64,000 nt of DNA from Cognataquiflexum gelatinilyticum (GCF_024813435.1 NZ_JANAEZ010000002.1:124001-188000), one strand, 5' to 3'. Positions 26,164 to 35,445 are shown, counted from the first letter of the stretch. Program-made: numbers and translations. The notes: a model not told the origin generated them from the sequence alone.

Positions 26164-27072
26164 ATGAGCAAAAAAACAGTTTCATTGGTACTATCAAGTG
26201 GCGGAGCAAGAGGAATGGCACATATCGGAGTCATTGAGGCGCTTGAAGAATCCGGATATGAAATTGCGTCAATAGCAGGCTGCTCTGCCGGGGCCCTGAT
26301 CGGAGGCATGCATGCAAGTGGCAATCTTCCCAAATTCAAAGATTGGATATGTAACCTTGACCGAATAGATGTATTCTCCTTGATGGATTTTACACTTTCA
26401 AGCAAAGGGTTTATCAAGGGAGACAAAGTTTTTGCTGCACTCAAAAAAATCATTGAAGACAGATTGATAGAGGAATTGGACATTCCTTTTGTTTGTACCG
26501 CTGTAGAAATTCCCACAGGTAAAGAACATGTTTTCCGAAAGGGAAGCATGTATGCAGCTATCCGTGCTTCAGCATCGATTCCGACGGCTTTTACTCCCGC
26601 AAAAATCCATGGTAAAGAATTCATCGATGGAAGTATTTTGAATCCGATTCCATTGAATCTGATTCCCAAGGAGAAGATTGCTGACTTGGTTTTTGCAGTT
26701 GATTTGAACGGTCCCAAAACTGCTTTTGTGGAAAATTTAAAAGAAAAAGAAAAGAAAGAAAGTGAAAATTCTAAAGTTAAGCTTCCCAATTGGCTGACAG
26801 AATACCGGCAAAAGTTTTCCACCTATTTTTCTTCCAATGAGAAAGAGGAAAAAATTAAAGGAATGAGTTCCTTAGACCTGCTCAATTATTCTTTTGATCT
26901 TCTCCAGGACAAACTTTCGGAGTTGGTATTAGAAAGACACCAAGTAGATATAATTGTTGAAATTTCACGAACCCAGGCAGGAACTCTGGAATTTCACAGG
27001 GCAGCCGAATTGATTGAAATCGGAAGACAAAAGGCCTTTGCAGCCATAGAAAAATACGAAAATGGACATTAA
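26164..27072 (+). CDS. Patatin-like phospholipase
   Basis: 302 residues. The oxyanion loop SSGGARGMAHIGV, the nucleophile elbow GCSAGAL (G-x-S-x-G) and the catalytic-dyad motif FIDGSILNPIP (D-G) are present in order, giving a Ser-Asp lipid acyl hydrolase. No signal peptide is visible, so it probably acts inside the cell. A charged linker (about 195-220) precedes a helical C-terminus. The stop overlaps the next gene by 11 bp, so the two are co-translated. Confidence 0.9.
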   Translation: MSKKTVSLVLSSGGARGMAHIGVIEALEESGYEIASIAGCSAGALIGGMHASGNLPKFKDWICNLDRIDVFSLMDFTLSSKGFIKGDKVFAALKKIIEDRLIEELDIPFVCTAVEIPTGKEHVFRKGSMYAAIRASASIPTAFTPAKIHGKEFIDGSILNPIPLNLIPKEKIADLVFAVDLNGPKTAFVENLKEKEKKESENSKVKLPNWLTEYRQKFSTYFSSNEKEEKIKGMSSLDLLNYSFDLLQDKLSELVLERHQVDIIVEISRTQAGTLEFHRAAELIEIGRQKAFAAIEKYENGH

Positions 27073-27679
27073 TTCCCTCAACCGACTTCTCGGCAATATT
27101 GACATCTATCTGCTTGACCAAATTCTGAAAGGGAGATTTACAAAGGAAATGAAGATCCTCGATGCAGGTTGCGGAGAGGGTAGAAACACGATCTATTTTC
27201 TGCAGGGGGGCTACCAAATATTTGGTGTAGACAGTAATCCTATTGCCATCCAAATGGCGCGGATCTATGCCCAGACCATACAGAAGGACTATGATGTTTT
27301 CAGGTTTCAGACATCTTTGGTAGGGAACATGCCATTTCATAAAGGAGCATTTGATGTTGTCATCAGTTCAGCAGTGATGCATTTTGCCACAAGTGAAACC
27401 CATTTTTTGACAATGATGGATGACATGATGAGTGTATTGAAGCCCGGAGGCATTTTTTTCTTGAGAATGACTACAGGCCAGGGAGAAATGCAGGAAAAAT
27501 CTCCGCATTTAGGAGATGGGGTTTATTTGTTACCGGATGGATCGGAGCGGTTTCTTTTGACTGATTCATTGGAAAAAGAGATTGTTTCAAAATACAAACT
27601 CCAATACATAGAACCTGCCAAGAGTGTTTTGGTACATGGCCAAAGGGCAATGGGGGTTTTCGTTTGGGAAAAAGGTTGA
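27062..27679 (+). CDS. Class I SAM-dependent methyltransferase
   Basis: 205 residues. Motif I is ILDAGCGEGRNTIYFL (SAM-binding, E/DxGxGxG), the acidic end of strand 2 is FGVDSNPIA, and AFDVVISSAVMHFA and LKPGGIFFLRM are motifs II and III. The gene starts inside the patatin gene on the same strand, an overlap that suggests joint function. The substrate is unknown; members of this group resemble TehB-type methyltransferases. It is the last gene before the 27.8-35.3 kb locus, with a 123-nt gap in between. Confidence 0.87.
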   Translation: MDINSLNRLLGNIDIYLLDQILKGRFTKEMKILDAGCGEGRNTIYFLQGGYQIFGVDSNPIAIQMARIYAQTIQKDYDVFRFQTSLVGNMPFHKGAFDVVISSAVMHFATSETHFLTMMDDMMSVLKPGGIFFLRMTTGQGEMQEKSPHLGDGVYLLPDGSERFLLTDSLEKEIVSKYKLQYIEPAKSVLVHGQRAMGVFVWEKG

Positions 27680-27802
27680 TCAAGTTTTTGTTTTTTTTAA
27701 TCTGTTGATTTTCATATATTTATTTGATGGTCATTTTGGCTTTAGCTGACCATATTGGAAAGAGATTGTGTAATACAAAAAGCTCCTATATTTTGTAATC
27801 TT

Positions 27803-28270
27803 ATGAAAACAGTACTTCTAAATAGATCCTTAGCCTTATTTTTCTTGGGCTTATTTTTTGGAATTTCAGGTTGTAAAATCACACTTGTCCCAAGTTATGA
27901 TGCACAACTCAAAGAACAGATTGAAAGTACTTCCAAAGAGATTGACAGGTTTTACCTGAATATGATGGACATGACTTCCAATGCGGAAGGTGGGCGGGCT
28001 TATGACCAATTCAGGGAGGGATATATCAATATTGAAGTTGAATTGCTTTCCCTTCTAAATAAGAATAAGGTAAGGCCACTTAATACCCACTCCACTCGGA
28101 TATGTGAGATCACATTGCAAATCTGGAGAAAATACAAACAGGAACACAAGGAAGACGATGCCATCCCTGATGGCTTGATCAAATTAAACATGCTGGCCAT
28201 GAATGACCTCATGTATGCTATGCTGATTGCCGAAAAAGGAAAAGCAATAGCTGATAATCCACCAAATTAA
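27803..28270 (+). CDS. Small lipoprotein heading the FlhA-like locus
   Basis: 155 residues from the ATG at 27803. The signal ends in a lipobox with the lipidated cysteine at residue 24 (FGISGC). The mature protein is predicted helical (AQLKEQIESTSKEIDRFYLNMMDM) with no domain I recognise. It lies 11 nt upstream of the next gene and heads a four-gene run on the same strand, so it is probably the envelope component of that module. An upstream in-frame start at 27755 would hide the signal peptide and is rejected. Confidence 0.75.
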   Translation: MKTVLLNRSLALFFLGLFFGISGCKITLVPSYDAQLKEQIESTSKEIDRFYLNMMDMTSNAEGGRAYDQFREGYINIEVELLSLLNKNKVRPLNTHSTRICEITLQIWRKYKQEHKEDDAIPDGLIKLNMLAMNDLMYAMLIAEKGKAIADNPPN

Positions 28271-28281
28271 CCTCTTAGAAA

Positions 28282-28608
28282 ATGAACTTTGATATCAATG
28301 AAGTCCTGTTTCAGATGACAGATGCCATCAAGCAAAATGTGGCCGAAAACTGGGATGAAGTAAAAACTCCTGCCAATAATTTTCTTCAAAACCGCAAGGA
28401 ACGCTATACTTTATTAGCTGATCTGTTGATCAATAAAGAGATATCCCAAGCAAGATTTGACTCTCGCATGGAGGATGAAAAACTGATTGCCGAGGCGGAG
28501 TTTCATGCCATTGCTGTGATTTCGAAAGCCATAGCACAAAAAGCTGCCAATGCTGCCATAGACATTTTTCAAAATGCAGTAAAAGCGGCTATAACCGTGG
28601 CAACTTGA
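28282..28608 (+). CDS. Small helical protein of the FlhA-like locus
   Basis: 108 residues with no signal peptide and no membrane span. The sequence is almost wholly helical (MTDAIKQNVAENWDEVKTPA; AIAQKAANAAIDIFQNAV). I do not recognise a family. It sits 11 nt after the lipoprotein gene and 54 nt before the large TPR gene. By position and size it could be a partner or cargo of the module, but nothing in the sequence proves this. Confidence 0.7.
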   Translation: MNFDINEVLFQMTDAIKQNVAENWDEVKTPANNFLQNRKERYTLLADLLINKEISQARFDSRMEDEKLIAEAEFHAIAVISKAIAQKAANAAIDIFQNAVKAAITVAT

Positions 28609-28662
28609 TACAGTCAATCAAAATTGAGATTTTATTTTTCGCAAATCTGATTTTTAGAATAC

Positions 28663-31600
28663 ATGGCTTTAAAAGACCTTTTCTTATCCTCTGAGCAGCT
28701 TTCACAAATAGAAGACATGGAGTCTTCTCTCATACGTCGCAAAAAAACCAGTTCGGTAGCGGGTTTTCTCACGATTATACTTGCGGTTTTACAGGTGGTT
28801 TTTTTGCTTTTAGAAAAGGGCCAAGAGCTATTTGCAATCGGATTACAATGGAAAGATTTTTTGGATTCTTTCTCTAGTCCTTACCAAGTGGTTTTCCTAG
28901 TGCTTTTTTTATTTTCGGCTATCTATTTTTTCTTGGCCAGGTATACAGGCTTGTTGCTTCAGGAATCCAAAGAGCCGTTTAGATATACATTTTGGATTGA
29001 GGGATTTCAATATTTTGATTCCGAGCTTAAGGTAGCTTCGCTTTGCAAAGGTGCCGACCAATTGAGCCTTTACCTCCACAGAGACCTGATGGAAATGCTC
29101 AATGAAAGGATCAGAAGGTTTTCAATCTTAGTAAAAGAAAGTAATTCCGGTGTATCAGAAAAACTTTCTTCTAGAAATAGAAAGTCCTCACATATCCATG
29201 TTCATGGTTCATTTGCACTTAGGGAGGATTTGGAAGGGAACTTATTTGTCCAGGTCAGCCCCATGGTCAGGATAGGACCTGAAGATGCTCCTTCTACTTT
29301 GGCAAGTCCAGTAAGATTCAGAATCGCAGAAAAAGGAGATATTGACCCTGACCTTAGTCCATCTGAATACAAACAGATTTTGGAGAGGGTTTATTCCAGG
29401 GTTTCAACAGAGATTTATGCTAGGATAGAGGAAGATGTAAAGGAAAAGATCAAACTTTTTCCTACAGATTTTCTCAAAGCTCAGGCTTTGTACTTTGAAG
29501 CAGATGATTTTGCAAAGTCCAATACAATTGATGGATATGAAAAAGCCATCGGTCTATTCAAGGAGGCTTTAGATTTATATGCAATAATCGGGATACCTTC
29601 CCATTGGTTTAGGAGGTTTTTGAGGTTGAGATGGAATTCTATCATCCACCACATTGATTTCAGGCATGCAAGGGCAATGGCAGTTATCGGATATTGCAAA
29701 TGCAGGATTTACCGAAATTCTCTTGCAGGCCAATCAGGACGAAAAAGAAACCCCATTTTTTCCCTTCCTGAACTCCTTGAACCTGTAATCGAAAATATCA
29801 CTGAACTATATCAGCGCGATGGACAAGTCAAGGAGCGAACCAAACTTGAATTTCTTCGCCGAAGTCTCGAATTCGGAAAACAACAGAATAGAAGAGTTTC
29901 TAATATATTTCAAAAACATTCAGAAGTGCTTTTAGAAGCGCACTTGGTTGCTTCTATGGCATCTTGTTTTTTGAACTCCCTGGATAAAGCAAAGGCACAT
30001 CTAGAGTGGGTCGAAGCAATTGGACCCAATAGGACTTCTATAAATCCAATGTATCAGTTGGTCAAAGGTCTCTTGGAATCTGATTCCAATATGAAGTTGA
30101 TCTACTTTCAAAACGCTATAGACCTGGACAGGAATTTTCAGATGTCGCATTGGTTTTTGGCCAATCAACTGGATTTCAATTTTAGACGCAGGGGAGAAAT
30201 CACCCTTGACAGGTCTAAGCGCGTGATTCAGGCTTTTGAAAGGGTAATAGAAATCAATGCAGGAAATATAGCTTCTTTGGGTGCTGCCGCAAACCTTCTT
30301 TGGCTTGCCGGTGAAAATGAAAAAGCCAGAAAAATCCTGATTGAAGCGATAGACATCAAAGCGATTACCTCCCAGACTTTTATCGGTGAGCTCAATTATA
30401 GGCTTGCTCGAATTGCTGCTGAGGAGGGTGACTTTATGCTCTGTAGGGCAAAGTTTCTGGAAGCTATCGCTACTGATCCTTCATTAGGCTCTTTTAGCCT
30501 CTCAGAATATGGCGGATCCCACAACTCAGATTATGATTCCATCAGTTCTGAAATGCTGCTGAGATATGAAAAATTTGGGAAAACAGTTTCCTCCCATCTT
30601 AAAGCTTTTAAAGAAGAATCGGACAGCTCTGACCAAAAATTAATTCCTGAAAATGCATTCAAAACGTCTGAAGCCTTTGTTTTGAACGACCTTGGCAATG
30701 CCTACCTTAGGTATTTTCATCATTTTGGGGATCAGTTGATGTTACTCAAAGCCAAAGAATTGTACGAAAAAGCCGAGAACCTTTCTCCTGAAATAGCAGC
30801 TGTGTGGTCCAACTTGATCAATGTATTTGATTGGTTGGGAGAGTGGGAAAAAATAAAACTTTGCTATGAAAACGCCAAATTGATAGCACCGCATTGGAAG
30901 ATGTTGGCTATCAAATCTGCGCCATATATTACTTCAGCAGCTTCAGAAAAGCTAATAAAGCTCCAAAAAGCCATTGACGACTCGGAGTATCGAACAAAAC
31001 AAGCCGAAGCTGAAATTGACAAAATTGAAAAAGAATTAAATGAAATTTCCGAAAAGGAAAGAAACCCTAAAAAAAGAGCGGCAACAGTTTCAATAGATCA
31101 GGGATCAGATATCAATAGGATTTCAGATTTAAGGATGGAAAGGATTGATTTGGATCAATCCTCAGAATCCAAAAAATTGGAAGAAGACAAAGTCAATCTG
31201 TCAATAAAAAAAGCGAATCTCAAAAGCGAAATCAAAACCCTGTCAGAAGAGACATTTAAGCATTATCAAGAAAAAGAAAAATTTGAAAAAGAAGCCAAAT
31301 TAATATTTCAAGAAGCCAAAGAAACTATAAAGAAACACAGCCGATTATCTTCTTTAATGGTGGATGATGATAATCTGCTGGTGGATTACTTTGTAAATCT
31401 ACCTTCAGAACAACTTATCGAAGATGATTTTTTGGTAATTGAATCCCTCATCAATGTACTTTCGGGATCATATCTTGAAAAAAGCCAGGATAATGTCATT
31501 GCGCTTTGCCACAGACTTTTGGCAATCACTCCCCAAAATCACAACATTATTTTATCCTTAAACGCCGCTATTGTTAAAAAAATCTTTTTCAGATTATTAG

Positions 31601-33672
31601 ACCAGCTTGAGACCTTATCCAATAATTTCTCCATGGAATCAAAAATATCCAGTGAGGATATTAAAGACTTAATGCAAATCTGGGAGCGGGAGAAATCCTT
31701 TGGATTTGACTCTGGAAAATTTTTTATCATGGATTCCACAGTGAATTTTCTCCAAAACCATCGTCAGGGATTACAGACCAAAATAGCGACACCCGAAGAA
31801 AGCTTACCATCCCACAATGGGTCCGGGATTGATTTGGATAAAAAACTGATTGCTGTTTTCATGGAATTGAATAAAGTATTTGGAAGCCATTCAGGATCAA
31901 ATAAAAATATCTCCAAATCTGTTGAAAAATTGTTTCAGGATTTCGAAATCAACCGTCGTGAAATTCTTTCAATTGTTCGCATATGGAAGAATACCGAAAA
32001 CGGAAGCTTCCTAAGTTTGTTCTGGTATTTTTATTACAATGAAAACAGGCATGAATCAGAAATTCAGGAAGTTGTTTCCAAATACTCTTTCAAATCAGCT
32101 TCGGTTATTAAAAATATTTTGGGAAATGTCTATTTGAGATTTTATATCACAGCCCGGGGAGATGAATTCTTAAACAAGTCCATGTTATTTTTTAATGAAG
32201 CAATTGCTTTGGATGATTCTAGACCGGAATGCCACGTAAACCTCAGTACTGCTAATTTTTATAAACTCAGCTGGAAAGAAGCCGTATTTTCCTTACGGGA
32301 AGCAATTAAAATGGACAAGAAATATTCATACAAAAGTGTTTTGGAAAGTGAGTTGGCAAAATCAATCAATAGGGCTGGAAATCAGTATTATTCAAATTCA
32401 GAATTTGAAGATGCTATTGATAACTGGAAGAACGCTATAGAATTGGACGGATCCCAAAGTTCGTATTTCCACAATTTGTCATTGGGGCTAGAAAAAAGAA
32501 ACCTTAATGAATACCCAAATTCCATCAATGAAAATATAAATGCGCTTCAAAGGGCGATTACTTTGGATGGGAGCTTAGAAAATTACCGACCTAAACTGAA
32601 TCAATTTAGGAGGAGATTGAAACTTATGGATTCTATTGGCAACGGCCCCTTGAAATTGGTCCCAGTGGTAACCCCGATTTTAGTGGAATACCATCCTGAC
32701 TTGGATATGCTGATCATGAAAAAATCAGGGATTGAATTGCAGGAAGAGGTCACTCAGAAATTAAAGGAATTGAGGAATAAAATTGAAAATCGGTATGGGG
32801 TAAGGATTCCGGGAGTTCTATTTAGGCCAAATATTTACCTACATCCTGAAACCACCATCATGATAAGTGTCAATGAAATACCCTTGGTAAAAAATTTCAT
32901 TTATCCTGATAGACTTTGCGGAATCTTAAAAGAGGAGGAAATCGGCAATTACCAGGATAAAATTGAGGCATTCAATCCTTTGCAAAACGGGAAATCATTT
33001 TGGATTCCCAAAAGTGAAATTCAAGAAAATTCTGCCATGAATTTCCTTGACCCAATAGAATACCTTTTCCTTTATCTTGAATACGTTTTCATCAGGAATT
33101 TTGGTGACCTGATAATTCTGGAAGACATCAGCATCAAATGTGAATTCAACCCAAACCAAGAAATCAAAGCAATTGTAAATTCTCCTGATCAGCTAATTGG
33201 ATTGAATGAAGTATGCAAAGCATTGCTTGTCGAGCGTGTACCAATTCTGGATTTTAATGAAATCGCAGAATTTTTCTTAAAACAATTTGAAAAATCCTCT
33301 TTGGAGGAAATAATTGAATCATTAAGGATCAAAAATTCCATAAAGAAAAGACTTCCGGGCAATGATTTAATGGAGACAGCAAGTTGGCTGGGTCCAAGGT
33401 TCGAAGAAGTATTGAAAGAGAATCTCAAATTCACAGGCAAATTCCATTACCTCGCGCTCGAACCCCAGCTTTGTCAAAATTTATTGCTGAGTTTCAGGGA
33501 TGGTGTTTTGGATCAAAATCCTAAAATCATCATCGTAACCGACCACAAAATCAGGATTCATTTGAAAAAGCTAATAGAGCTAGAATTTCCTGATTTGTTG
33601 GTCATGTCCCAAAGGGAAATCATCGGGGATTATGTAGCTGAACCTTCTAAAGTCATAGAATTCAAAGATTAA
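28663..33672 (+). CDS. Giant membrane-anchored TPR protein with C-terminal FlhA/SctV-like domain
   Basis: 1669 residues. Two transmembrane helices lie at about 32-50 and 75-92, leaving the rest on one side, probably the cytoplasm. A beta-rich region follows (about 110-240), then TPR-like helical repeats (about 260-760 and 1000-1325) split by a charged coiled coil (about 763-890). The last 343 residues (about 1327-1669) resemble the FlhA/SctV cytoplasmic domain: VTQKLKELRNKIENRYGVRIPGVLF (subdomain 1 entry), DPIEYLFLYLEYVFIRNFGDL, ERVPILDFNEIAEFF (family: E-x-V-x-I-R-D-x-x-x-I-L-E), FHYLALEPQL and FPDLLVMSQREI. The length equals that of FlhA-C. The FlhA transmembrane channel region is absent. 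Comparison was made from memory of the family, without an alignment program. Confidence 0.75.
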   Translation: MALKDLFLSSEQLSQIEDMESSLIRRKKTSSVAGFLTIILAVLQVVFLLLEKGQELFAIGLQWKDFLDSFSSPYQVVFLVLFLFSAIYFFLARYTGLLLQESKEPFRYTFWIEGFQYFDSELKVASLCKGADQLSLYLHRDLMEMLNERIRRFSILVKESNSGVSEKLSSRNRKSSHIHVHGSFALREDLEGNLFVQVSPMVRIGPEDAPSTLASPVRFRIAEKGDIDPDLSPSEYKQILERVYSRVSTEIYARIEEDVKEKIKLFPTDFLKAQALYFEADDFAKSNTIDGYEKAIGLFKEALDLYAIIGIPSHWFRRFLRLRWNSIIHHIDFRHARAMAVIGYCKCRIYRNSLAGQSGRKRNPIFSLPELLEPVIENITELYQRDGQVKERTKLEFLRRSLEFGKQQNRRVSNIFQKHSEVLLEAHLVASMASCFLNSLDKAKAHLEWVEAIGPNRTSINPMYQLVKGLLESDSNMKLIYFQNAIDLDRNFQMSHWFLANQLDFNFRRRGEITLDRSKRVIQAFERVIEINAGNIASLGAAANLLWLAGENEKARKILIEAIDIKAITSQTFIGELNYRLARIAAEEGDFMLCRAKFLEAIATDPSLGSFSLSEYGGSHNSDYDSISSEMLLRYEKFGKTVSSHLKAFKEESDSSDQKLIPENAFKTSEAFVLNDLGNAYLRYFHHFGDQLMLLKAKELYEKAENLSPEIAAVWSNLINVFDWLGEWEKIKLCYENAKLIAPHWKMLAIKSAPYITSAASEKLIKLQKAIDDSEYRTKQAEAEIDKIEKELNEISEKERNPKKRAATVSIDQGSDINRISDLRMERIDLDQSSESKKLEEDKVNLSIKKANLKSEIKTLSEETFKHYQEKEKFEKEAKLIFQEAKETIKKHSRLSSLMVDDDNLLVDYFVNLPSEQLIEDDFLVIESLINVLSGSYLEKSQDNVIALCHRLLAITPQNHNIILSLNAAIVKKIFFRLLDQLETLSNNFSMESKISSEDIKDLMQIWEREKSFGFDSGKFFIMDSTVNFLQNHRQGLQTKIATPEESLPSHNGSGIDLDKKLIAVFMELNKVFGSHSGSNKNISKSVEKLFQDFEINRREILSIVRIWKNTENGSFLSLFWYFYYNENRHESEIQEVVSKYSFKSASVIKNILGNVYLRFYITARGDEFLNKSMLFFNEAIALDDSRPECHVNLSTANFYKLSWKEAVFSLREAIKMDKKYSYKSVLESELAKSINRAGNQYYSNSEFEDAIDNWKNAIELDGSQSSYFHNLSLGLEKRNLNEYPNSINENINALQRAITLDGSLENYRPKLNQFRRRLKLMDSIGNGPLKLVPVVTPILVEYHPDLDMLIMKKSGIELQEEVTQKLKELRNKIENRYGVRIPGVLFRPNIYLHPETTIMISVNEIPLVKNFIYPDRLCGILKEEEIGNYQDKIEAFNPLQNGKSFWIPKSEIQENSAMNFLDPIEYLFLYLEYVFIRNFGDLIILEDISIKCEFNPNQEIKAIVNSPDQLIGLNEVCKALLVERVPILDFNEIAEFFLKQFEKSSLEEIIESLRIKNSIKKRLPGNDLMETASWLGPRFEEVLKENLKFTGKFHYLALEPQLCQNLLLSFRDGVLDQNPKIIIVTDHKIRIHLKKLIELEFPDLLVMSQREIIGDYVAEPSKVIEFKD

Positions 33673-33697
33673 TTTTTTGTTTTAAACCCATCTGACT

Positions 33698-35308
33698 ATG
33701 GCCGAATCTTCTATAAAAATTGAATTGCTCCTAAATCCTGATGTCTCCAAGGAGATTCACAAGACTGGTATCAGTGAATTGGAGGGGTACTTTGAAAGGG
33801 TCTGTTTGCAAATTTCTGAAGATATGGGAATTGAGGCACCTGTTAAACTGGAATTGAGAAAAATAAAGGACCAGTCGGAATCCCTTATCATCAGAATCAA
33901 CGAATTGGATTGTAGGTTTTCTTATGGGTTTCGAAATATAACTGATATAGATTCTGATTTTTTGAAATCCGAAGTACCCAAAATACTTTTTCAAAACCGG
34001 GAAAGTTTCATCTCTTCTGAAATTTCTGATGAAATTCGAAAGAGTATTGGACAGTATCGGCTGGAGAACAAGTTTCCAAATCTTTCAAGAATGGAATTCA
34101 AAAATTACCTACGGTCTTTTGTCAGGTATTTTTTTTCCATAAGAAAAGGCTTGGAACCCATAGAGTCCAAGAACAATGTCATTTTAATGGAAAATGGTGA
34201 AGAAATTTATGAGCATATCTCCAATGATTTACGTTTCTTGAAACTCAAATTATTTTTACCCGAGGTAATAAAAAATAAAAAGAATAAGCAAAGAATGAGG
34301 TTTAATGAGATGGGACCTTTGATGCAAGATGGCTTGTTTTTTGAGTTAGGAGTACGCATCCCAAAGATTGAAATAGTGTGGGACACAGCCATACCTCATA
34401 ATCATTTCTGTCTTCAAATCAATGACTTTCGATTTCCTCCTTCGAAGACTATCGGAGAACAAGATGTAGTCTCGGATATTCCTCTTGATGAATTGACCAA
34501 ATACCAATTAGAAGGAATTCCGATCCTAAATCCTGCAAATAATAGGACTTTGAGCTTGGTCACTGATAATGGCGGATTGCAACAAATGCTTGAAAGCAAA
34601 GGGTATATGACTTGGGATTGGGCGGGTTATGTGATCCTAATGGTCAGTGCCATAATTAGAAAAAATATTTCTGCATTATGGAATATGGAATTGCAGGATT
34701 ATGAAATCGAAAATTTAAGGCAAACATATCCTAATCTTGTACAGGCAGTTTTAAAAAAATCCTCCCTTTTGTTTTTGGTAAAAACCATTAGGAATTTGTT
34801 GGAAGACCAGATTTCGGTAAGGAACTATATTGAGATACTTGAAACCTATATTTCAATAGACCAGCCCATTTTGGTGGATTCTGCAAAATACATCACTTTT
34901 ATTCCTTATCAGTTCAACCCAATACTTTCCAGCCTCAATTCCAAAACATATACTTCGAGTGATTATGCCGATGCCATCAGGGTAAAATCAAAAAGATATT
35001 TGTCAAATAAGTTATCTAAGGGAAACAATACCTTACTTGCGTATTTACTTGACCCGACTGTAGAAGATAAATTTTTGAAGGATGAATTAAATGAGGCGGA
35101 TAAGGATGATATTTTTTATGCCATCAATTCTGAGCTTTCTCATTACCATGATCCCAATAATTTACCATGTATTCTGACGATGGTAGAAATCAGGAGAAAA
35201 ATACAAGACCTGATCAAATTGGAATTTCCAGGCTTGGAAGTGTTAGCTTATCAGGAGCTTTCACCTGAACTAAATATCCAAGCTATTTCTAGAATCACCC
35301 TACTTTGA
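33698..35308 (+). CDS. Soluble protein with FlhA/SctV-like cytoplasmic domain
   Basis: 536 residues, no signal or membrane span. From about residue 200 to the end (336 residues) the order of motifs follows the FlhA/SctV cytoplasmic domain closely: GVRIPKIEIVWDTAIPHN...LQINDF (subdomain 1), GIPILNPANNRTLSLV, SKGYMTWDWAGYVILMVSAI, LVKTIRNLLEDQISVRNYIEILET (family: V-L-Q-N-L-L-x-E-x-V-x-I-R-x-x-x-T-I-L-E-T) and, at the end, IRRKIQDLIKLEFPGLEVLAYQEL (family: LP-x-L-x-V-L-S-x-x-E-L). The first 200 residues contain a second, partial copy of the subdomain-1 pattern (ERVCLQISEDMGIEAPVKLE). It lies 25 nt after the giant TPR gene. Function is unknown; ring formation is only inferred from FlhA. Confidence 0.78.
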   Translation: MAESSIKIELLLNPDVSKEIHKTGISELEGYFERVCLQISEDMGIEAPVKLELRKIKDQSESLIIRINELDCRFSYGFRNITDIDSDFLKSEVPKILFQNRESFISSEISDEIRKSIGQYRLENKFPNLSRMEFKNYLRSFVRYFFSIRKGLEPIESKNNVILMENGEEIYEHISNDLRFLKLKLFLPEVIKNKKNKQRMRFNEMGPLMQDGLFFELGVRIPKIEIVWDTAIPHNHFCLQINDFRFPPSKTIGEQDVVSDIPLDELTKYQLEGIPILNPANNRTLSLVTDNGGLQQMLESKGYMTWDWAGYVILMVSAIIRKNISALWNMELQDYEIENLRQTYPNLVQAVLKKSSLLFLVKTIRNLLEDQISVRNYIEILETYISIDQPILVDSAKYITFIPYQFNPILSSLNSKTYTSSDYADAIRVKSKRYLSNKLSKGNNTLLAYLLDPTVEDKFLKDELNEADKDDIFYAINSELSHYHDPNNLPCILTMVEIRRKIQDLIKLEFPGLEVLAYQELSPELNIQAISRITLL

Positions 35309-35324
35309 TAAGATATCAAAACAG

Positions 35325-35344
35325 GATTTTGAAATCCCAAAATC
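35325..35344 (+). terminator. Weak hairpin after the FlhA-like locus
   Basis: GATTTTG (35325-35331) pairs with CAAAATC (35338-35344): a 7-bp AT-rich stem with a 6-nt loop, 17 nt after the last stop codon of the locus and 27 nt before the tRNA. It has no long T run, so termination here is uncertain. Confidence 0.35.
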
Positions 35345-35370
35345 ATTACTGATTTTAGCAGCCTCAAATC

Positions 35371-35445
35371 GGGATCTTAGCTCAGTTGGTTTAGAGCGCT
35401 GCTTTGACAGAGCAGAGGTCATGGGTTCGAATCCCTTAGGTCCCA
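35371..35445 (+). tRNA. tRNA-Val (anticodon GAC)
   Basis: 75 nt fold as a full cloverleaf: acceptor GGGATCT/AGGTCCC with one G-U pair, D stem GCTC/GAGC, anticodon stem CTGCT/AGCAG with loop TTGACAG (anticodon GAC, 35406-35408), T arm with loop TTCGAAT, discriminator A at 35445. CCA is not encoded. The second pair of the T stem is a U-U mismatch (35422/35436). It is read on the plus strand between the FlhA-like locus and an M14 peptidase gene. Confidence 0.93.

Noticed and set aside
27803..35308. Calling the module a type III secretion system
   Set aside because: Only the cytoplasmic gate-like domain is recognisable. No export channel, ATPase, needle or ring genes are visible, so the name would overstate the evidence.
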